From the NCBI GenBank assembly GCA_029266425.1, contig JAQSWY010000021.1, positions 1 through 64,000 of the forward strand: a stretch of DNA of 64,000 bases, in the 5' to 3' direction. Positions 17,301 to 30,298 of this stretch are shown here, piece by piece; within the stretch, counting starts at the first letter, position 1; every line of letters starts with the position of its first letter. The DNA comes from Xanthobacteraceae bacterium. GTDB lineage: Bacteria; Pseudomonadota; Alphaproteobacteria; Rhizobiales; Xanthobacteraceae. Below the pieces are notes generated by a model. The model did no database searches. It saw only the letters and a list, made by a program, of their open reading frames with translations, and was not told the origin of the DNA. A program made the translations under genes and the position numbers.

Positions 17301-18674
17301 TCAGCGCACCGACACCGCGGGAGCGCTGGCCGGGACCACCGACGCGTTCGGAGCCGAGGCGGAGGCATTCGACGCGGTCTTCGGCGGATCGCCCGGCAGC
17401 ACCACGACCTTGGTGCCGACCTTCACCTTGTCGAACAGGTTCTCGACGTCTTCGTTGAGCATGCGGATACAGCCCGAGGACATGAACTGGCCGATGGTGG
17501 ACGGCTGGTTGGTGCCGTGGATGCGGTAGATCGTGCCGCCGAGATAGAGCGCGCGCGCGCCCATCGGGTTGCCCGGCCCGCCGGCCATGAAGCGCGGCAG
17601 ATAGGGCTGGCGATCGATCATCTCCGCCGGCGGACGCCAATCCGGCCATTCCGCCTTGCGGCTGATCTTCTGCGAGCCCGACCAGGTGAAGCCTTCGCGG
17701 CCGACGCCGATGCCGTAACGCTCGGCCTTGCCGCCGCCCTGCACGTAATAGAGGTAGGTGTTCGGCGTATCGATGATGATTGTGCCGGGCGCTTCCTTGG
17801 TTTGATAGTCGACCACCTGGCGCTTCAGGTTCGCCGGTAGTTCCTTGACCGGGCCGGTCTCGGGCTGGTCCTCGGGGGGCAGCATGGCGACGCTCGAACC
17901 ATTGGCTCCCTGCGCCTCGCTGCTGCCGCCGACGGCGCCGGGCGGCACCGCGCCGTTCACGGCCGGCTGCTGCTGCGCCGGATAGGCCGCCTGCTGCTGC
18001 TGGTAGCCGCCGCCCTGTTGCTGGGGATAGCCCTGCGCTGCGTTGCCATAGGGCGAGGCCATGCCGGCCGGCGGCTGGCCGGAATAGGCTCCCGGAGGAT
18101 AGCCCGCCTGCTGGCCGGCTTGCTGACCTGCCTGGCCGTAGCCTGCCGCCGGTTGCTGGCCTGCCTGCCCATAGCCAGCCTGCGGCTGGGCGGGATAGGC
18201 GCCGGTGGGATAGCCGGCCTGCGGCTGGGGCTGTGCACCCGGCGCAGCATAGGGATTGTTCGGCGCCGGAATGGCGGCGACCGGCGGTTCGGCCTGGGCC
18301 GGCTGCTGCGCATAGCCCGGCTGAGCGCCATAGCCCGGCTGAGCGCCATAGCCCGGCTGAGCGCCATAGCCCGGCTGAGCGCCATAGCCCGGCTGAGCGC
18401 CATAACCCGGTTGCGGGGCAGGCTGCTGCTGGGCATAGGGGTCGCGCACGCCCGGCGGCGGGGCATAGGTGCCGTTGGCCGGTGCGCCATACCCGTTGCC
18501 GCCGGCCTGACCGCCATAGGGATCATACGCAGTCGGAACCTGCGCCGTGCCCGGCGGGGCGTAGGTCTGATTGGTCTCATCGGGGGGGTAATATTGCGCG
18601 CCGGCAGTGCCGATGGACGCCAGAATGGCAAAAGCGGCGACGGGAGCGATACCAAGGCGAACGGCCATCATCAT
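17301..18674 (-). CDS. L,D-transpeptidase with long Pro/Gln/Tyr repeat region
   Basis: A 457-residue exported protein. After a signal peptide (to about residue 26) comes a roughly 230-residue low-complexity region rich in Gly, Tyr, Ala, Gln and Pro. It includes tandem GYGAQP hexapeptides. The YkuD domain fills about residues 300-430. Its [10 protein letters not shown] and [12 protein letters not shown] motifs supply the catalytic His and Cys of L,D-transpeptidases, which make 3-3 crosslinks or attach proteins to peptidoglycan. The repeat region may be a wall-spanning tether (inference). Three successive ATG codons (18674, 18671, 18668) can start it. Confidence 0.9.
   Translation of the reverse strand: MMMAVRLGIAPVAAFAILASIGTAGAQYYPPDETNQTYAPPGTAQVPTAYDPYGGQAGGNGYGAPANGTYAPPPGVRDPYAQQQPAPQPGYGAQPGYGAQPGYGAQPGYGAQPGYGAQPGYAQQPAQAEPPVAAIPAPNNPYAAPGAQPQPQAGYPTGAYPAQPQAGYGQAGQQPAAGYGQAGQQAGQQAGYPPGAYSGQPPAGMASPYGNAAQGYPQQQGGGYQQQQAAYPAQQQPAVNGAVPPGAVGGSSEAQGANGSSVAMLPPEDQPETGPVKELPANLKRQVVDYQTKEAPGTIIIDTPNTYLYYVQGGGKAERYGIGVGREGFTWSGSQKISRKAEWPDWRPPAEMIDRQPYLPRFMAGGPGNPMGARALYLGGTIYRIHGTNQPSTIGQFMSSGCIRMLNEDVENLFDKVKVGTKVVVLPGDPPKTASNASASAPNASVVPASAPAVSVR
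18311..18418 (-). repeat. 18-bp in-frame tandem repeat array
   Basis: Five perfect copies of CATAGCCCGGCTGAGCGC on the plus strand (18311-18400) and a degenerate sixth, lying inside the L,D-transpeptidase gene. On the coding strand each unit gives GYGAQP-type hexapeptides. Perfect identity suggests recent slippage and length variation among strains. Confidence 0.92.
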
Positions 18675-18819
18675 GCCTGTGTTGATTTGCCGGAATAGAT
18701 TGAGTGCACGAGATGACGCAGGAAGAAGGCGGGTTCAAGACCGACCAAGGCCAGTATGTGTCATGCTGCTGTCAGACATGCGTAAGAAACGTTGCCGATG
18801 CATTGCTGCAACACTGTAT

Positions 18820-19368
18820 TCAGGTAGCGTCGGAGTCAGCCTCGCCCCGCGCCGCATGCCAGCCGACCACGGCGTCCGGGATCGAGTCGGTCGAGGCGAA
18901 GTACGGCTTGATGTCGATGAGCGGCGTGCCATCGAGGCAATCGAGCCCACGAACGACAAGATTTCCGCCTTCGAAGGCAACGAGTTCGGCGGCGCTGATG
19001 GCGATCGGATTGGGCCGTGCGGGGCTGCGCAGGGCAAAGGTGCCGCGGCCTTCGCCATAGGTGCGCGGCACCTGCACCAGGAGGTCGCGTGGCGCACGGT
19101 CCATGAAATAGAGCAGCCAGACATGGGTGGTGCCGGCCAGCCCCTCCAGCGCCGGGTGGAACGCGGGGGCGAGCTCGACGGTGCAGAGCGCGTCTGATTC
19201 GCGCGCGTTCTTCGGGCAGTCGGCACGGCGCGTCCAGGGCGTGCGGATGCGGCCTATATAATAGAGGCCGGCGTCGAACGCGGCCGGCAACTCGCCGGCG
19301 ACTTCGCCGGGGCGGATGCCGAATTCCGGGAAGGGCAAGGTCGCGCCGCTGTCGTTCCTGTCGCTCAC
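18820..19368 (-). CDS. trmO: tRNA (N6-threonylcarbamoyladenosine37-N6)-methyltransferase TrmO
   Basis: A 182-residue TsaA/UPF0066 protein. YYIGRIRTPWTRRADCPKNA and LEGLAGTTHVWLLYFMDRAP match the beta-barrel SAM-binding fold. RSPARPNPIAISAAELV and GLDCLDGTPLIDIKPYF follow. It N6-methylates t6A37 of certain tRNAs. GTG 19368 (GAGAG upstream) is chosen; a frame from ATG 19434 has no ribosome site and would start inside the operator palindrome. It diverges from the ArsR-methyltransferase gene. Confidence 0.88.
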   Translation of the reverse strand: MSDRNDSGATLPFPEFGIRPGEVAGELPAAFDAGLYYIGRIRTPWTRRADCPKNARESDALCTVELAPAFHPALEGLAGTTHVWLLYFMDRAPRDLLVQVPRTYGEGRGTFALRSPARPNPIAISAAELVAFEGGNLVVRGLDCLDGTPLIDIKPYFASTDSIPDAVVGWHAARGEADSDAT

Positions 19369-19432
19369 GTGTCGCTCTCGCTGATCTAGTCGAACGGGCA
19401 GGGTTAACCCTTGCGCCGTATCGAATTCAGAC

Positions 19433-19448
19433 ATAAAGATATCTTTAT
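19433..19448. promoter_or_regulatory. Perfect 16-bp palindromic operator
   Basis: ATAAAGATATCTTTAT is a perfect palindrome in an otherwise GC-rich setting, 25 bases before the ArsR-methyltransferase start. ArsR-family SahR regulators control metF, metH and related genes in Proteobacteria, and this is the expected kind of site. The exact match to a published SahR motif is from memory and not verified. Confidence 0.75.
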
Positions 19449-19472
19449 ATCTGCTTTGAAAGGTTGTCCGCC

Positions 19473-20471
19473 GTGTCGGCTCCGCCGCTCAGTTTCGCGC
19501 TCCTGCTCGATGGCCTCAAGGCGGCCGGCGAGGATACGCGGCTGCGCCTGCTGGCCTTGATGGGCGAGGGCGAACTGACGGTGTCGGAGCTTACCGATAT
19601 TCTCGGCCAGTCGCAGCCCAGGATTTCCCGCCATCTCAAATTGCTGGCGGAAGCCGGGCTGGTCGAGCGGTTCCGCGAGGCGAGCTGGGTGTTCTATCGG
19701 CGCGCCACCGATACCCCGGGCGCCGCGGTGACCGACGCGCTGCTGGAGATGATGGCGCCGGACGACGACGTGCTGCTGCGCGACCGCGAGCGGCTCGACG
19801 CGGTACGGACGGCCCGGGCCGAGAGCGCGCAAGCCTATTTCCGCACCCATGCCCATGAGTGGGATGCGATCCGCCGCCTGCATGTGCCCGAGGACCAGGT
19901 GGAAGCGGCAATCCGCGAGGCGCTGGACGGTGTGCGCATCGGCAGCCTGCTCGATCTCGGGACCGGAACCGGGCGGATACTTGAGCTGTTCGCCCGGCAG
20001 ATCGAGCGCGGCGTCGGCATCGATTTGTCCGCCGACATGCTCGCGGTCGCGCGGGCCAATCTGGAGCGGGCAGGGGCGAGGAACTGCACGGTGCGCCAGG
20101 GCGACATCTACAGCCTCGCCTTGCCGCGCGATACGTTCGACGTGGTGGTCGTCCATCAGGTGCTGCATTTCCTCGAGGACGCGCCGCGGGCGCTGAAGGA
20201 AGCGGCGCGGGTGCTACGCCCCGGCGGGCGCTTGCTGGTGATCGACTTCGCCCCGCATGACCTTGAATTCCTGCGCGAGGCGCACGCCCATCGCCGGCTC
20301 GGCTTCGCGCCCGAGATCATGGAGAGCTGGCTGGCGCAGGCGGGCCTCGATCCGCTCTCGCACCGCCTGCTGGCGCCCCAAGCCGACGGCAAGCTCACGG
20401 TTTCGCTCTGGCTCGCCCGCGATCCGCGCATCGCGCTGGCGAATGCCCAACACAATAAGGAGGTCGCCTGA
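19473..20471 (+). CDS. ArsR regulator fused to SAM-dependent methyltransferase (SahR-like)
   Basis: A 332-residue fusion. Residues about 10-90 are an ArsR winged helix (LTDILGQSQPRISRHLKLLA). Residues about 140-300 are a class I methyltransferase (GSLLDLGTGTGRILELFA, VVVHQVLHFLEDAPRALKEA, RVLRPGGRLLVIDFAPHDLE). Its position immediately before metF and metH suggests that it senses S-adenosylhomocysteine or SAM through the second domain and controls the operon (inference from the SahR family). GTG 19473 has GAAAGG 9 bases upstream; TTG 19464 is too close to it. It ends in the metF start. Confidence 0.88.
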   Translation: MSAPPLSFALLLDGLKAAGEDTRLRLLALMGEGELTVSELTDILGQSQPRISRHLKLLAEAGLVERFREASWVFYRRATDTPGAAVTDALLEMMAPDDDVLLRDRERLDAVRTARAESAQAYFRTHAHEWDAIRRLHVPEDQVEAAIREALDGVRIGSLLDLGTGTGRILELFARQIERGVGIDLSADMLAVARANLERAGARNCTVRQGDIYSLALPRDTFDVVVVHQVLHFLEDAPRALKEAARVLRPGGRLLVIDFAPHDLEFLREAHAHRRLGFAPEIMESWLAQAGLDPLSHRLLAPQADGKLTVSLWLARDPRIALANAQHNKEVA

Positions 20472-21394
20472 TGTCGTCCGATGTCGAGCGCCGCAGCCGG
20501 CGCACCGGTGGGCGGCCCATTTCGGTCTCCTTTGAGTTCTTCCCGCCGAAGACCGAGGAGATGGAGGCGACGCTGTGGAGCTCCATCACCCGCCTCGAAC
20601 CGCTGGCGCCAAAATTCGTCTCGGTCACCTATGGCGCCGGGGGCTCGACCCGCGAGCGCACCCACGCCACGGTGGAGCGCATCATCAAGGAGACCCGCCT
20701 CGCGCCGGCTGCGCACCTCACCTGCGTCGCCGCGGCGAAGGCCGAGGTCGACGAGGTCGTCCGCGGCTATTGGGATGCCGGCGTGCGCCACATCGTGGCG
20801 CTGCGGGGCGATCCGCCGGGCGGCGTCGGGCACGCCTATGAGCCGCACGCGCAAGGCTATGCGACCTCGGCCGATCTGGTCGCCGGGGTGCGACGCATCG
20901 CCAATTTCGAAGTGTCGGTCTCGGCCTATCCGGAGAAGCATCCGGAGAGCCCGTCCTTCGATGCCGACCTCGACATATTGGAAGCCAAGGTCGATGCCGG
21001 CGCCAGCCGTGCCATCACCCAGTGCTTCTTCGACAATGACCTTTATTTCCGCTTTCTCGACAAGGTGCGCGCCCGCGGCATCGACGTGCCGGTGGTGCCG
21101 GGCATATTGCCTGTGAGCAACTTCAAGCAGGCGAATAATTTTGCCGAGAAGACCGGCACCTATATGCCGGCCTGGCTCGCCGGGCGCTTCGAGGGATTGG
21201 ACAACGATCCGGAGACCCGCAAGCTGATCGCCGCCGCGGTCGCGGCCGAGCAGGTGTTCGATCTCGTCGATCACGGCGTGACCGAGTTTCATTTCTACAC
21301 GCTGAACCGCGCCGACCTCGTCTATGCGATCTGCCACCTGCTGGGCCTGCGCCCGCCGCAGACGGTATCGGGCGAGGGGCAGGCGGCGGCGTGA
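20471..21394 (+). CDS. metF: 5,10-methylenetetrahydrofolate reductase
   Basis: A 307-residue flavoenzyme making 5-methyltetrahydrofolate for methionine synthesis. VSFEFFPPKTEEMEATLW is the N-terminal signature. VSVTYGAGGSTRERT, HLTCVAAAKAEVDEVV, HIVALRGDPPGGVG and the FAD-site ITQCFFDND also match. NNFAEKTGTYMPAWLAGRF near the C-terminus is usual for bacterial MetF. Its ATG shares a base with the TGA of the regulator gene, so the two are coupled. metH follows 54 bases later. Confidence 0.95.
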   Translation: MSSDVERRSRRTGGRPISVSFEFFPPKTEEMEATLWSSITRLEPLAPKFVSVTYGAGGSTRERTHATVERIIKETRLAPAAHLTCVAAAKAEVDEVVRGYWDAGVRHIVALRGDPPGGVGHAYEPHAQGYATSADLVAGVRRIANFEVSVSAYPEKHPESPSFDADLDILEAKVDAGASRAITQCFFDNDLYFRFLDKVRARGIDVPVVPGILPVSNFKQANNFAEKTGTYMPAWLAGRFEGLDNDPETRKLIAAAVAAEQVFDLVDHGVTEFHFYTLNRADLVYAICHLLGLRPPQTVSGEGQAAA

Positions 21395-21448
21395 AATAAC
21401 GCGTTCGCGGAGCCCATATAGGGTCTTCGCAGTCAGATTGGTTCAGTC

Positions 21449-25186
<3,738 letters not shown>

Positions 25187-25206
25187 GCGCGGGCAGGGCG
25201 CGCGCC

Positions 25207-26475
25207 TCAATCTGCGGCGATGGCGCGCTCCAGGAAGCGGGCGATGTTGAGCGCCGCCTTGTCGCGGCCGAAGCGGCCGACCACCTGCACGCCGACCGGC
25301 AGGCCTTTGCCGCCACGCAGGCCGGCGACGTTCACGCAGGGTGCGCCGAGCAGGGTCCAGAGCCGGTTGAAGATCGGCGAGCCGGTCGTCGTCAGTCCCT
25401 CCGGCGCCTCGCCGGCTGCCGAGAAGGTGAGCACGGCATCGAAATCGGCGAAGGCGTCGGCGGCGGCATGCCGGGCGCGCCGCGCGGTGCGGCGAGCCTC
25501 GTCATAATGCTCGGGCGAGACGCCGCGGGCGGCCTCGAGATAGTCGCGCAGCACCGGCGAGAGGCGGTCGCGGTGGCGGTCATATTCGTCGGCGAGCGCC
25601 AGCGCCACCTCATAGGACTGGATGATGTTGTGGGCGGCGTCCGCCGCCTCCACCTCGAGCGGCAGCTGCAGGCCGACCACATGAGCGCCGTGGCGCTCGG
25701 CGGCGCGCGCCGCTTGATCCAGCGCGGCGTGGGCGTCGGGCGTCGCCTGCTCGGCCCGGGCAGTGGTGACGAAGGCGAGGCGCGGCGGCTGCCCGGCATC
25801 GCGCAGGTCGAAGTCGCGCCCGGTGATGGCGCCGGCGGCAAAAGCGAGGTCGGCGACGCGGGCAGCGAACAGGCCGACCGTGTCGAGCGACCAGGAGAAG
25901 GCCTTCACGCCGATGGTCGGCAAGAGCTTGTAGGACGGCTTGTAGCCGGCGACGCCGCAGAAGGAGGCAGGCCGGATCACCGAGCCGCCGGTCTGGGTGC
26001 CGATCGCGAGCGGCAGCATGCCGGCCGCCACCGCCGCTGCCGAGCCCGACGAGGAGCCGCCCGGCGTGTGCCCGGCATGGTGCGGATTGCGGGTCACCGT
26101 CGGGTTCAGGAAGGCGAATTCGGTGGTCGCGGTCTTGCCGGCGATCAGGCCGCCGGCATGCGCCACCATGCGCACGATCGCGGCATCCGCCGCCGGCCGG
26201 TGGCCGTCATAGATGGCCGAGCCGCGAGCGGTGGGGAAATCGACGGTGTCGATGATGTCCTTGATGCCGACCGGCAGACCGGTGAGGCGGCCCTCGGTGA
26301 GGCCCGGCGCCCGGCCGGCAACACGCAGCGCGTCGAGGTCGATCGCGGCGAAGGCGCCGATCTCGTCCTCGCGCGCGGCGATGGCGTCGGCGCAGCGCTC
26401 GGCGATGTCGGCGGGAGAGAGCCGTCCGGTGCGGACGGCCTCGGCCAAGGCAAGGGCGGAAAGCATCTCGGTCAT
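25207..26475 (-). CDS. Amidase-signature family hydrolase
   Basis: A 422-residue enzyme of the amidase signature family, with a Ser-cisSer-Lys triad. The Lys lies in LPVGIKDIIDT, the cis-Ser in TPGGSSSGSAAAVAAGMLPL and the nucleophile in GTQTGGSVIRPASFCGVAGY. It is not GatA: the fold is shorter and no gatC or gatB is near. Its substrate is unknown. ATG 26475 is chosen because family members begin near this motif spacing; the frame runs open to 26658. It converges on metH with 20 bases between stops. Confidence 0.9.
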   Translation of the reverse strand: MTEMLSALALAEAVRTGRLSPADIAERCADAIAAREDEIGAFAAIDLDALRVAGRAPGLTEGRLTGLPVGIKDIIDTVDFPTARGSAIYDGHRPAADAAIVRMVAHAGGLIAGKTATTEFAFLNPTVTRNPHHAGHTPGGSSSGSAAAVAAGMLPLAIGTQTGGSVIRPASFCGVAGYKPSYKLLPTIGVKAFSWSLDTVGLFAARVADLAFAAGAITGRDFDLRDAGQPPRLAFVTTARAEQATPDAHAALDQAARAAERHGAHVVGLQLPLEVEAADAAHNIIQSYEVALALADEYDRHRDRLSPVLRDYLEAARGVSPEHYDEARRTARRARHAAADAFADFDAVLTFSAAGEAPEGLTTTGSPIFNRLWTLLGAPCVNVAGLRGGKGLPVGVQVVGRFGRDKAALNIARFLERAIAAD

Positions 26476-26642
26476 GCTTCGGCTCTCGCACGCGCGGGCC
26501 GCGCTGGCAAGGGGAGGCGCCTGCCGCCGCCCATACCGTGGCGCCGGTAACGCAGTCTCATGAATTGCTTCAGCTAAATTCGTTTGAGCCCTTGCACCGC
26601 CCGCGCTAAGCGCGGATCGTTGTTTCTCCTCGGGGCGTGCGC

Positions 26643-27491
26643 ATGAATATCCTCTCAATCCAGTCCTGGGTCGCCTACGGCCATGTCGGCAACGCGTCCG
26701 CCATGTTCCCGATCCAGCGGCTCGGTCATGAGGTGTGGGCGATCCACACCGTGCAGTTCTCTAACCACACCGGCTACGGCGCGTGGCGCGGAGAGGTGTT
26801 CGATGCCAACCTGATCCGCGAGCTGGTCGGCGGCATGGAGGATCGCAACGTGCTGCCGCGCTGCGACGGCCTGCTCTCCGGCTATATGGGTGCGGCGGAC
26901 ATCGGCGATGCCATCCTCGACACGGTCGGGCGGGTGAAGGCGGCGAACCGCGATGCGCATTATTGCTGCGATCCGGTGATCGGCGATGTCGGCCGCGGCA
27001 TCTTCGTGCGGCCCGGCATCCCGGAATTCATGCGCGACAAGGCGGTGCCGGCGGCGGATCTCATCACCCCGAACCAGTTCGAGCTTGATTATCTTTCCGG
27101 CCGAACCACCACGACGCTCACCGACGCGATCGCCGCCTGCGACCAGGTGCATGCGAGTGGCCCGCGGGTCATCCTCGTCACCAGCCTGCACACCGAGGAC
27201 ACCCCGGCCGACGCCATCGACCTGATGGCCTCCGGGCCGGATGGGCGCTACCGGGTGCGCACGCCGAAGCTCGACATTTCGGTGAACGGGGCGGGCGACG
27301 CCATCGCCGCCCTGTTCTTCGTGCACTGGAAAACCACACATTCCACTGCCGAGGCGCTCTCCAAGGCAGCGTCGTCGGCCTATGGTTTGCTTGCACGGAC
27401 AGCAGCGGCCGGCTCGCGGGAGATCCTGATGGTGGCCGCACAGGACGAATTCGTATCCCCGTCGCGTATCTTCACCCCGGAGAAGCTCTGA
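26643..27491 (+). CDS. pdxY: Pyridoxal kinase
   Basis: A 282-residue PfkB-like kinase that phosphorylates pyridoxal in the salvage pathway. [20 protein letters not shown] is the vitamin-site start. [44 protein letters not shown] and the anion hole and base in [17 protein letters not shown] all match PdxY. An in-frame GTG two codons earlier is possible. It is followed after 5 bases by the PhzF-like gene. Confidence 0.94.
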   Translation: MNILSIQSWVAYGHVGNASAMFPIQRLGHEVWAIHTVQFSNHTGYGAWRGEVFDANLIRELVGGMEDRNVLPRCDGLLSGYMGAADIGDAILDTVGRVKAANRDAHYCCDPVIGDVGRGIFVRPGIPEFMRDKAVPAADLITPNQFELDYLSGRTTTTLTDAIAACDQVHASGPRVILVTSLHTEDTPADAIDLMASGPDGRYRVRTPKLDISVNGAGDAIAALFFVHWKTTHSTAEALSKAASSAYGLLARTAAAGSREILMVAAQDEFVSPSRIFTPEKL

Positions 27492-27496
27492 CCGCC

Positions 27497-28405
27497 ATGG
27501 CCACCGCGACCCCCCGCCGCTTCGTCACGCTCGACGTCTTCACTGACCGCGCTTTGGCCGGCAATCCGCTGGCGGTTGTGCTGGATGCGGAAGGGCTCGA
27601 CAGCAACCAGATGCAGGCCATTGCCCGCGAGTTCAACCTGTCCGAATCGGTGTTCGTGGTGAAGCCCGCGGACGAGCTCAACCGCGCGCGGCTGCGCATC
27701 TTCACCATCAATCACGAGCTGCCCTTCGCCGGCCATCCCACGGTCGGCGCCGCGGTGCTCCTCGCCACGCTCGACAAGGTGCAGACCAGCACCGACTTCG
27801 TGCTGGAGGAGGGCGTCGGCCCGGTGCCGTGCCATGTCACGGTGAAGGGGCCGCGCTTCGGTAATGCCACCTTCGCGCTGCCGCGGCTGCCGGATATCGT
27901 GGAGGAGGAGCCGATGACCGTTGAAGCCTGCGCCCAGGCGCTCGGCCTCGATAAGTCCGACATCGGCTTCGACGATTACAAGCCGGTGGTGGCCTCGGCC
28001 GGTGTGCCGTTCGTCTGCATTCCGCTCGCCTCGCGCTCGGCACTGGCGCGCATCAGCCCGAGCGCCGGCCGCCTGATCGCGACGTTCGGCGGCGCGGCGG
28101 ATTCGGTCTATGTGTTCTGCCGCGACGAAGACGGGGAAAGTGATCTGCGCGCTCGCATGTTCGCGGCCAATATGGGCATCGACGAGGACCCCGCCACCGG
28201 CTCGGCGGCGGCCGCGCTGGCGGCGGTGCTGATGGCGGGCGAGAAGCCGGACGACGGTTTCCACGCCTTCGACATCCTGCAGGGCGTCGAGATGGGGCGT
28301 CCCAGCCTGGTGCGGCTTGGGCTCGAAGTCGCGGACGGCGCGCTGATCGGCGTCACGATTGGTGGCGGTGCGGTGATCGTCTCCGAAGGCACGATTCACG
28401 TTTGA
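27497..28405 (+). CDS. PhzF-family isomerase-like protein
   Basis: A 302-residue protein of the PhzF/diaminopimelate-epimerase fold. RRFVTLDVFTDRALAGNPLA and FNLSESVFVV (catalytic Glu) are clear. INHELPFAGHPTVGAAVLLA, GIDEDPATGSAAAALAAVLM and QGVEMGRPSLV complete the motif set. Family members isomerise or epimerise small molecules, but no phenazine genes are present, so the substrate is open. It probably forms an operon with pdxY. Confidence 0.9.
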   Translation: MATATPRRFVTLDVFTDRALAGNPLAVVLDAEGLDSNQMQAIAREFNLSESVFVVKPADELNRARLRIFTINHELPFAGHPTVGAAVLLATLDKVQTSTDFVLEEGVGPVPCHVTVKGPRFGNATFALPRLPDIVEEEPMTVEACAQALGLDKSDIGFDDYKPVVASAGVPFVCIPLASRSALARISPSAGRLIATFGGAADSVYVFCRDEDGESDLRARMFAANMGIDEDPATGSAAAALAAVLMAGEKPDDGFHAFDILQGVEMGRPSLVRLGLEVADGALIGVTIGGGAVIVSEGTIHV

Positions 28406-28420
28406 TGATTGTCACATCCG

Positions 28421-29143
28421 ATGGTCGGTGACGCAGAAGCGCGGGTTCGCCCGATCCGGGAGCTTGCGCTGGTGCGCGAGGCCGAGCCGTGGGCCTTCGC
28501 CGAGGCTAATCGTCCCGCGATCGACGCGCATTTCGCTTCCCTGCTGGCCGAGAAACCCGGCCTGTGGAACGGCCGCGTGCTGCTGCTGGCGCGGCACGAG
28601 GTCACCGACGGGGTGATGCGCGGCGCCTATAAGGAGACCGATTTCGCCTCCTTCATGTGGTGGCGCGACACCGGCTTTCCGGATCCCACCATGCGCAACG
28701 CTTTCGCCATGGGTGCGCTGCGCGGCGCCGACGGCGGCTTCGTGCTGGGGCGCATGGCGGGCTGGACCGCCAATGCCGGGCGCATCTATTTCGCCGCCGG
28801 CACGCCGGATCCCGAGGACGTCACCGCCACCGGGGTGGTCGATCTCGACGGCAGCGTCATGCGTGAGCTCGGCGAGGAGACCGGCCTCGGCGCGGCTGAC
28901 GTGACGGGCGCGCCCGGCTGGCACGCGGTATTCATCGGCGCGCGCATCGCGCTGATGCGGCCCCTCACTGCGCGGCTCCATGCCGAGGGTCTGGCGGAGC
29001 GCATCCGCGCGCACCTCGCGCAAGAGGAGCGGCCGGAGCTCGATGACGTCGTCATTGCCCGCGGGCCGGGCGATCTCAGCGAGGCCATGCCGTCTTTCAT
29101 CCGTGCCTATCTCATGGCGGTTTGGAACGGTCTGACCGATTGA
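28421..29143 (+). CDS. Nudix hydrolase-like protein
   Basis: A 240-residue protein. The central part has a Nudix box ending in DGSVMRELGEETGLGA, which keeps the REL-EETG core for metal binding. The preceding RIYFAAGTPDPEDVTATGVV differs from the usual glycine lead. The first 100 residues (VLLLARHEVTDGVMRGAYKE and FASFMWWRDTGFPDPTMRN) are a family-specific extension. The substrate is probably a nucleoside diphosphate derivative, not predictable further. Another in-frame start, TTG at 28409, is possible. Confidence 0.85.
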   Translation: MVGDAEARVRPIRELALVREAEPWAFAEANRPAIDAHFASLLAEKPGLWNGRVLLLARHEVTDGVMRGAYKETDFASFMWWRDTGFPDPTMRNAFAMGALRGADGGFVLGRMAGWTANAGRIYFAAGTPDPEDVTATGVVDLDGSVMRELGEETGLGAADVTGAPGWHAVFIGARIALMRPLTARLHAEGLAERIRAHLAQEERPELDDVVIARGPGDLSEAMPSFIRAYLMAVWNGLTD

Positions 29144-29216
29144 TGCCACACCATTGAATTTCATTCGCAATGCGCGCCGCGGATGGCGTGCGATTGCCGG
29201 GTGTGGAGAAACGAAC

Positions 29217-30266
29217 ATGGTGCGCGGCCTGTCTCGATCGCTGCCGCTCTTTGCGTTGGGGGCGATCGACCGGCGCCACGTGCTCGTGCTCGGTGGCGGC
29301 GCGCTGGCGCTCGCGGCGATGGGAAGTTTCCTGGGCGGTCCGGCCTTCGCCGCGAAGACCAAGCCCGTCAAGGTCGCCGCGATCTACACGCTGGCGCTGG
29401 CGCAGCCCTGGATATCGCGCATCCACAAGGCGCTGAAAGCGGCCGAGGCGCGGGGCGACATCACCTATATCTTCTCCGAGAATGTCGGCAGCACCGACTA
29501 TGAAGGCGTGATCCGGCACTATTCCCAGGAAGGCGCCGAACTGATCGTCGGTGACGTGTTCGGTGTCGAGCGGCCGGCGCGCAAGGTGGCGGCGGATTAT
29601 CCGAAGACCGCCTTTCTGATGGGCTCATCACTCGGGCCCACCAAGCCGAACTTCGCGGTGTTCGACGATTTCATCCATGAGCCGTCCTATCTCACCGGCA
29701 TGGTGGCGGGGAGGGCAACCAGGTCGAACGTCATCGGCCTCGTCGCCGGCTATCCGATTGCCGAGGCGAACCGGCTGATGCAGGCCTTCATGGCGGGCGC
29801 GCGGTCGGTCAATCCGCAGGTGAAGTTCACCATTGCCTTCATCAACAGCTGGTATGACCCCGAGAAAGCGAAGGAGGCCGCCTTTGCCGCGATCGATAAG
29901 GGGGCGGACGTGCTCTATGCCGAGCGCTCAGGCGTGACCGATGCCGCCAAGGCGCGCGGCGTGAAGGCGGTTGGGAGCATCATCGACACCTCGGCGCAAT
30001 ACCCCGGCACGATCATCGCCTCGGCGCTGTGGCACATGGAGCCGACCATCGAGCGGGTGATCCAGCGCGTGATCGACGGCAGTTTCACCGCGGCCGACTA
30101 CGGCCCCTACAGCTATATGAGCGAGGGCGGCGCGAGCCTCGCGCCGCTCGATCCCAAGCTGGTGCCGCCGGAGGTGATCGAGGAGGTGCTGGCGAAGGAG
30201 AAGGAGATCAAGGACGGCTTCTTCCGCGTGCCCCTGAACGAGACCGAGCCGGCATCGACCTTGTGA
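29217..30266 (+). CDS. BMP-family (Med/BmpA-like) substrate-binding protein, solitary
   Basis: A 349-residue exported binding protein of the basic membrane protein family, whose members usually bind nucleosides for ABC transport. The N-terminus has RRHVLVLGGGALALAAMGSF, a possible Tat signal. Family motifs include VAAIYTLALAQPWISRIHKA, IVGDVFGVERPARKVAADYP, FIHEPSYLTGMVAG and FINSWYDPEKAKEAAFAAID. ATG 29217 follows GGAG. No ATPase or permease genes adjoin it, so its transporter is elsewhere or it acts alone. Confidence 0.87.
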   Translation: MVRGLSRSLPLFALGAIDRRHVLVLGGGALALAAMGSFLGGPAFAAKTKPVKVAAIYTLALAQPWISRIHKALKAAEARGDITYIFSENVGSTDYEGVIRHYSQEGAELIVGDVFGVERPARKVAADYPKTAFLMGSSLGPTKPNFAVFDDFIHEPSYLTGMVAGRATRSNVIGLVAGYPIAEANRLMQAFMAGARSVNPQVKFTIAFINSWYDPEKAKEAAFAAIDKGADVLYAERSGVTDAAKARGVKAVGSIIDTSAQYPGTIIASALWHMEPTIERVIQRVIDGSFTAADYGPYSYMSEGGASLAPLDPKLVPPEVIEEVLAKEKEIKDGFFRVPLNETEPASTL

Positions 30267-30298
30267 GGGAGAGCCGCCAGATGCCTGGAGCAGGGGCC

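Noticed and set aside
18311..18400. Array of regular short repeats resembling CRISPR
   Set aside because: The repeats are contiguous 18-bp units without spacers and are read in frame as GYGAQP-type hexapeptides.
18675..18819. Small plus-strand frames between the L,D-transpeptidase and trmO
   Set aside because: No ribosome site or homology is visible, and the Cys-rich translation comes from one frame that runs into antisense of trmO.
21395..21448. Possible cobalamin riboswitch before metH
   Set aside because: The metF-metH gap is only 54 bases and no B12-box was seen, so there is no room for the aptamer.
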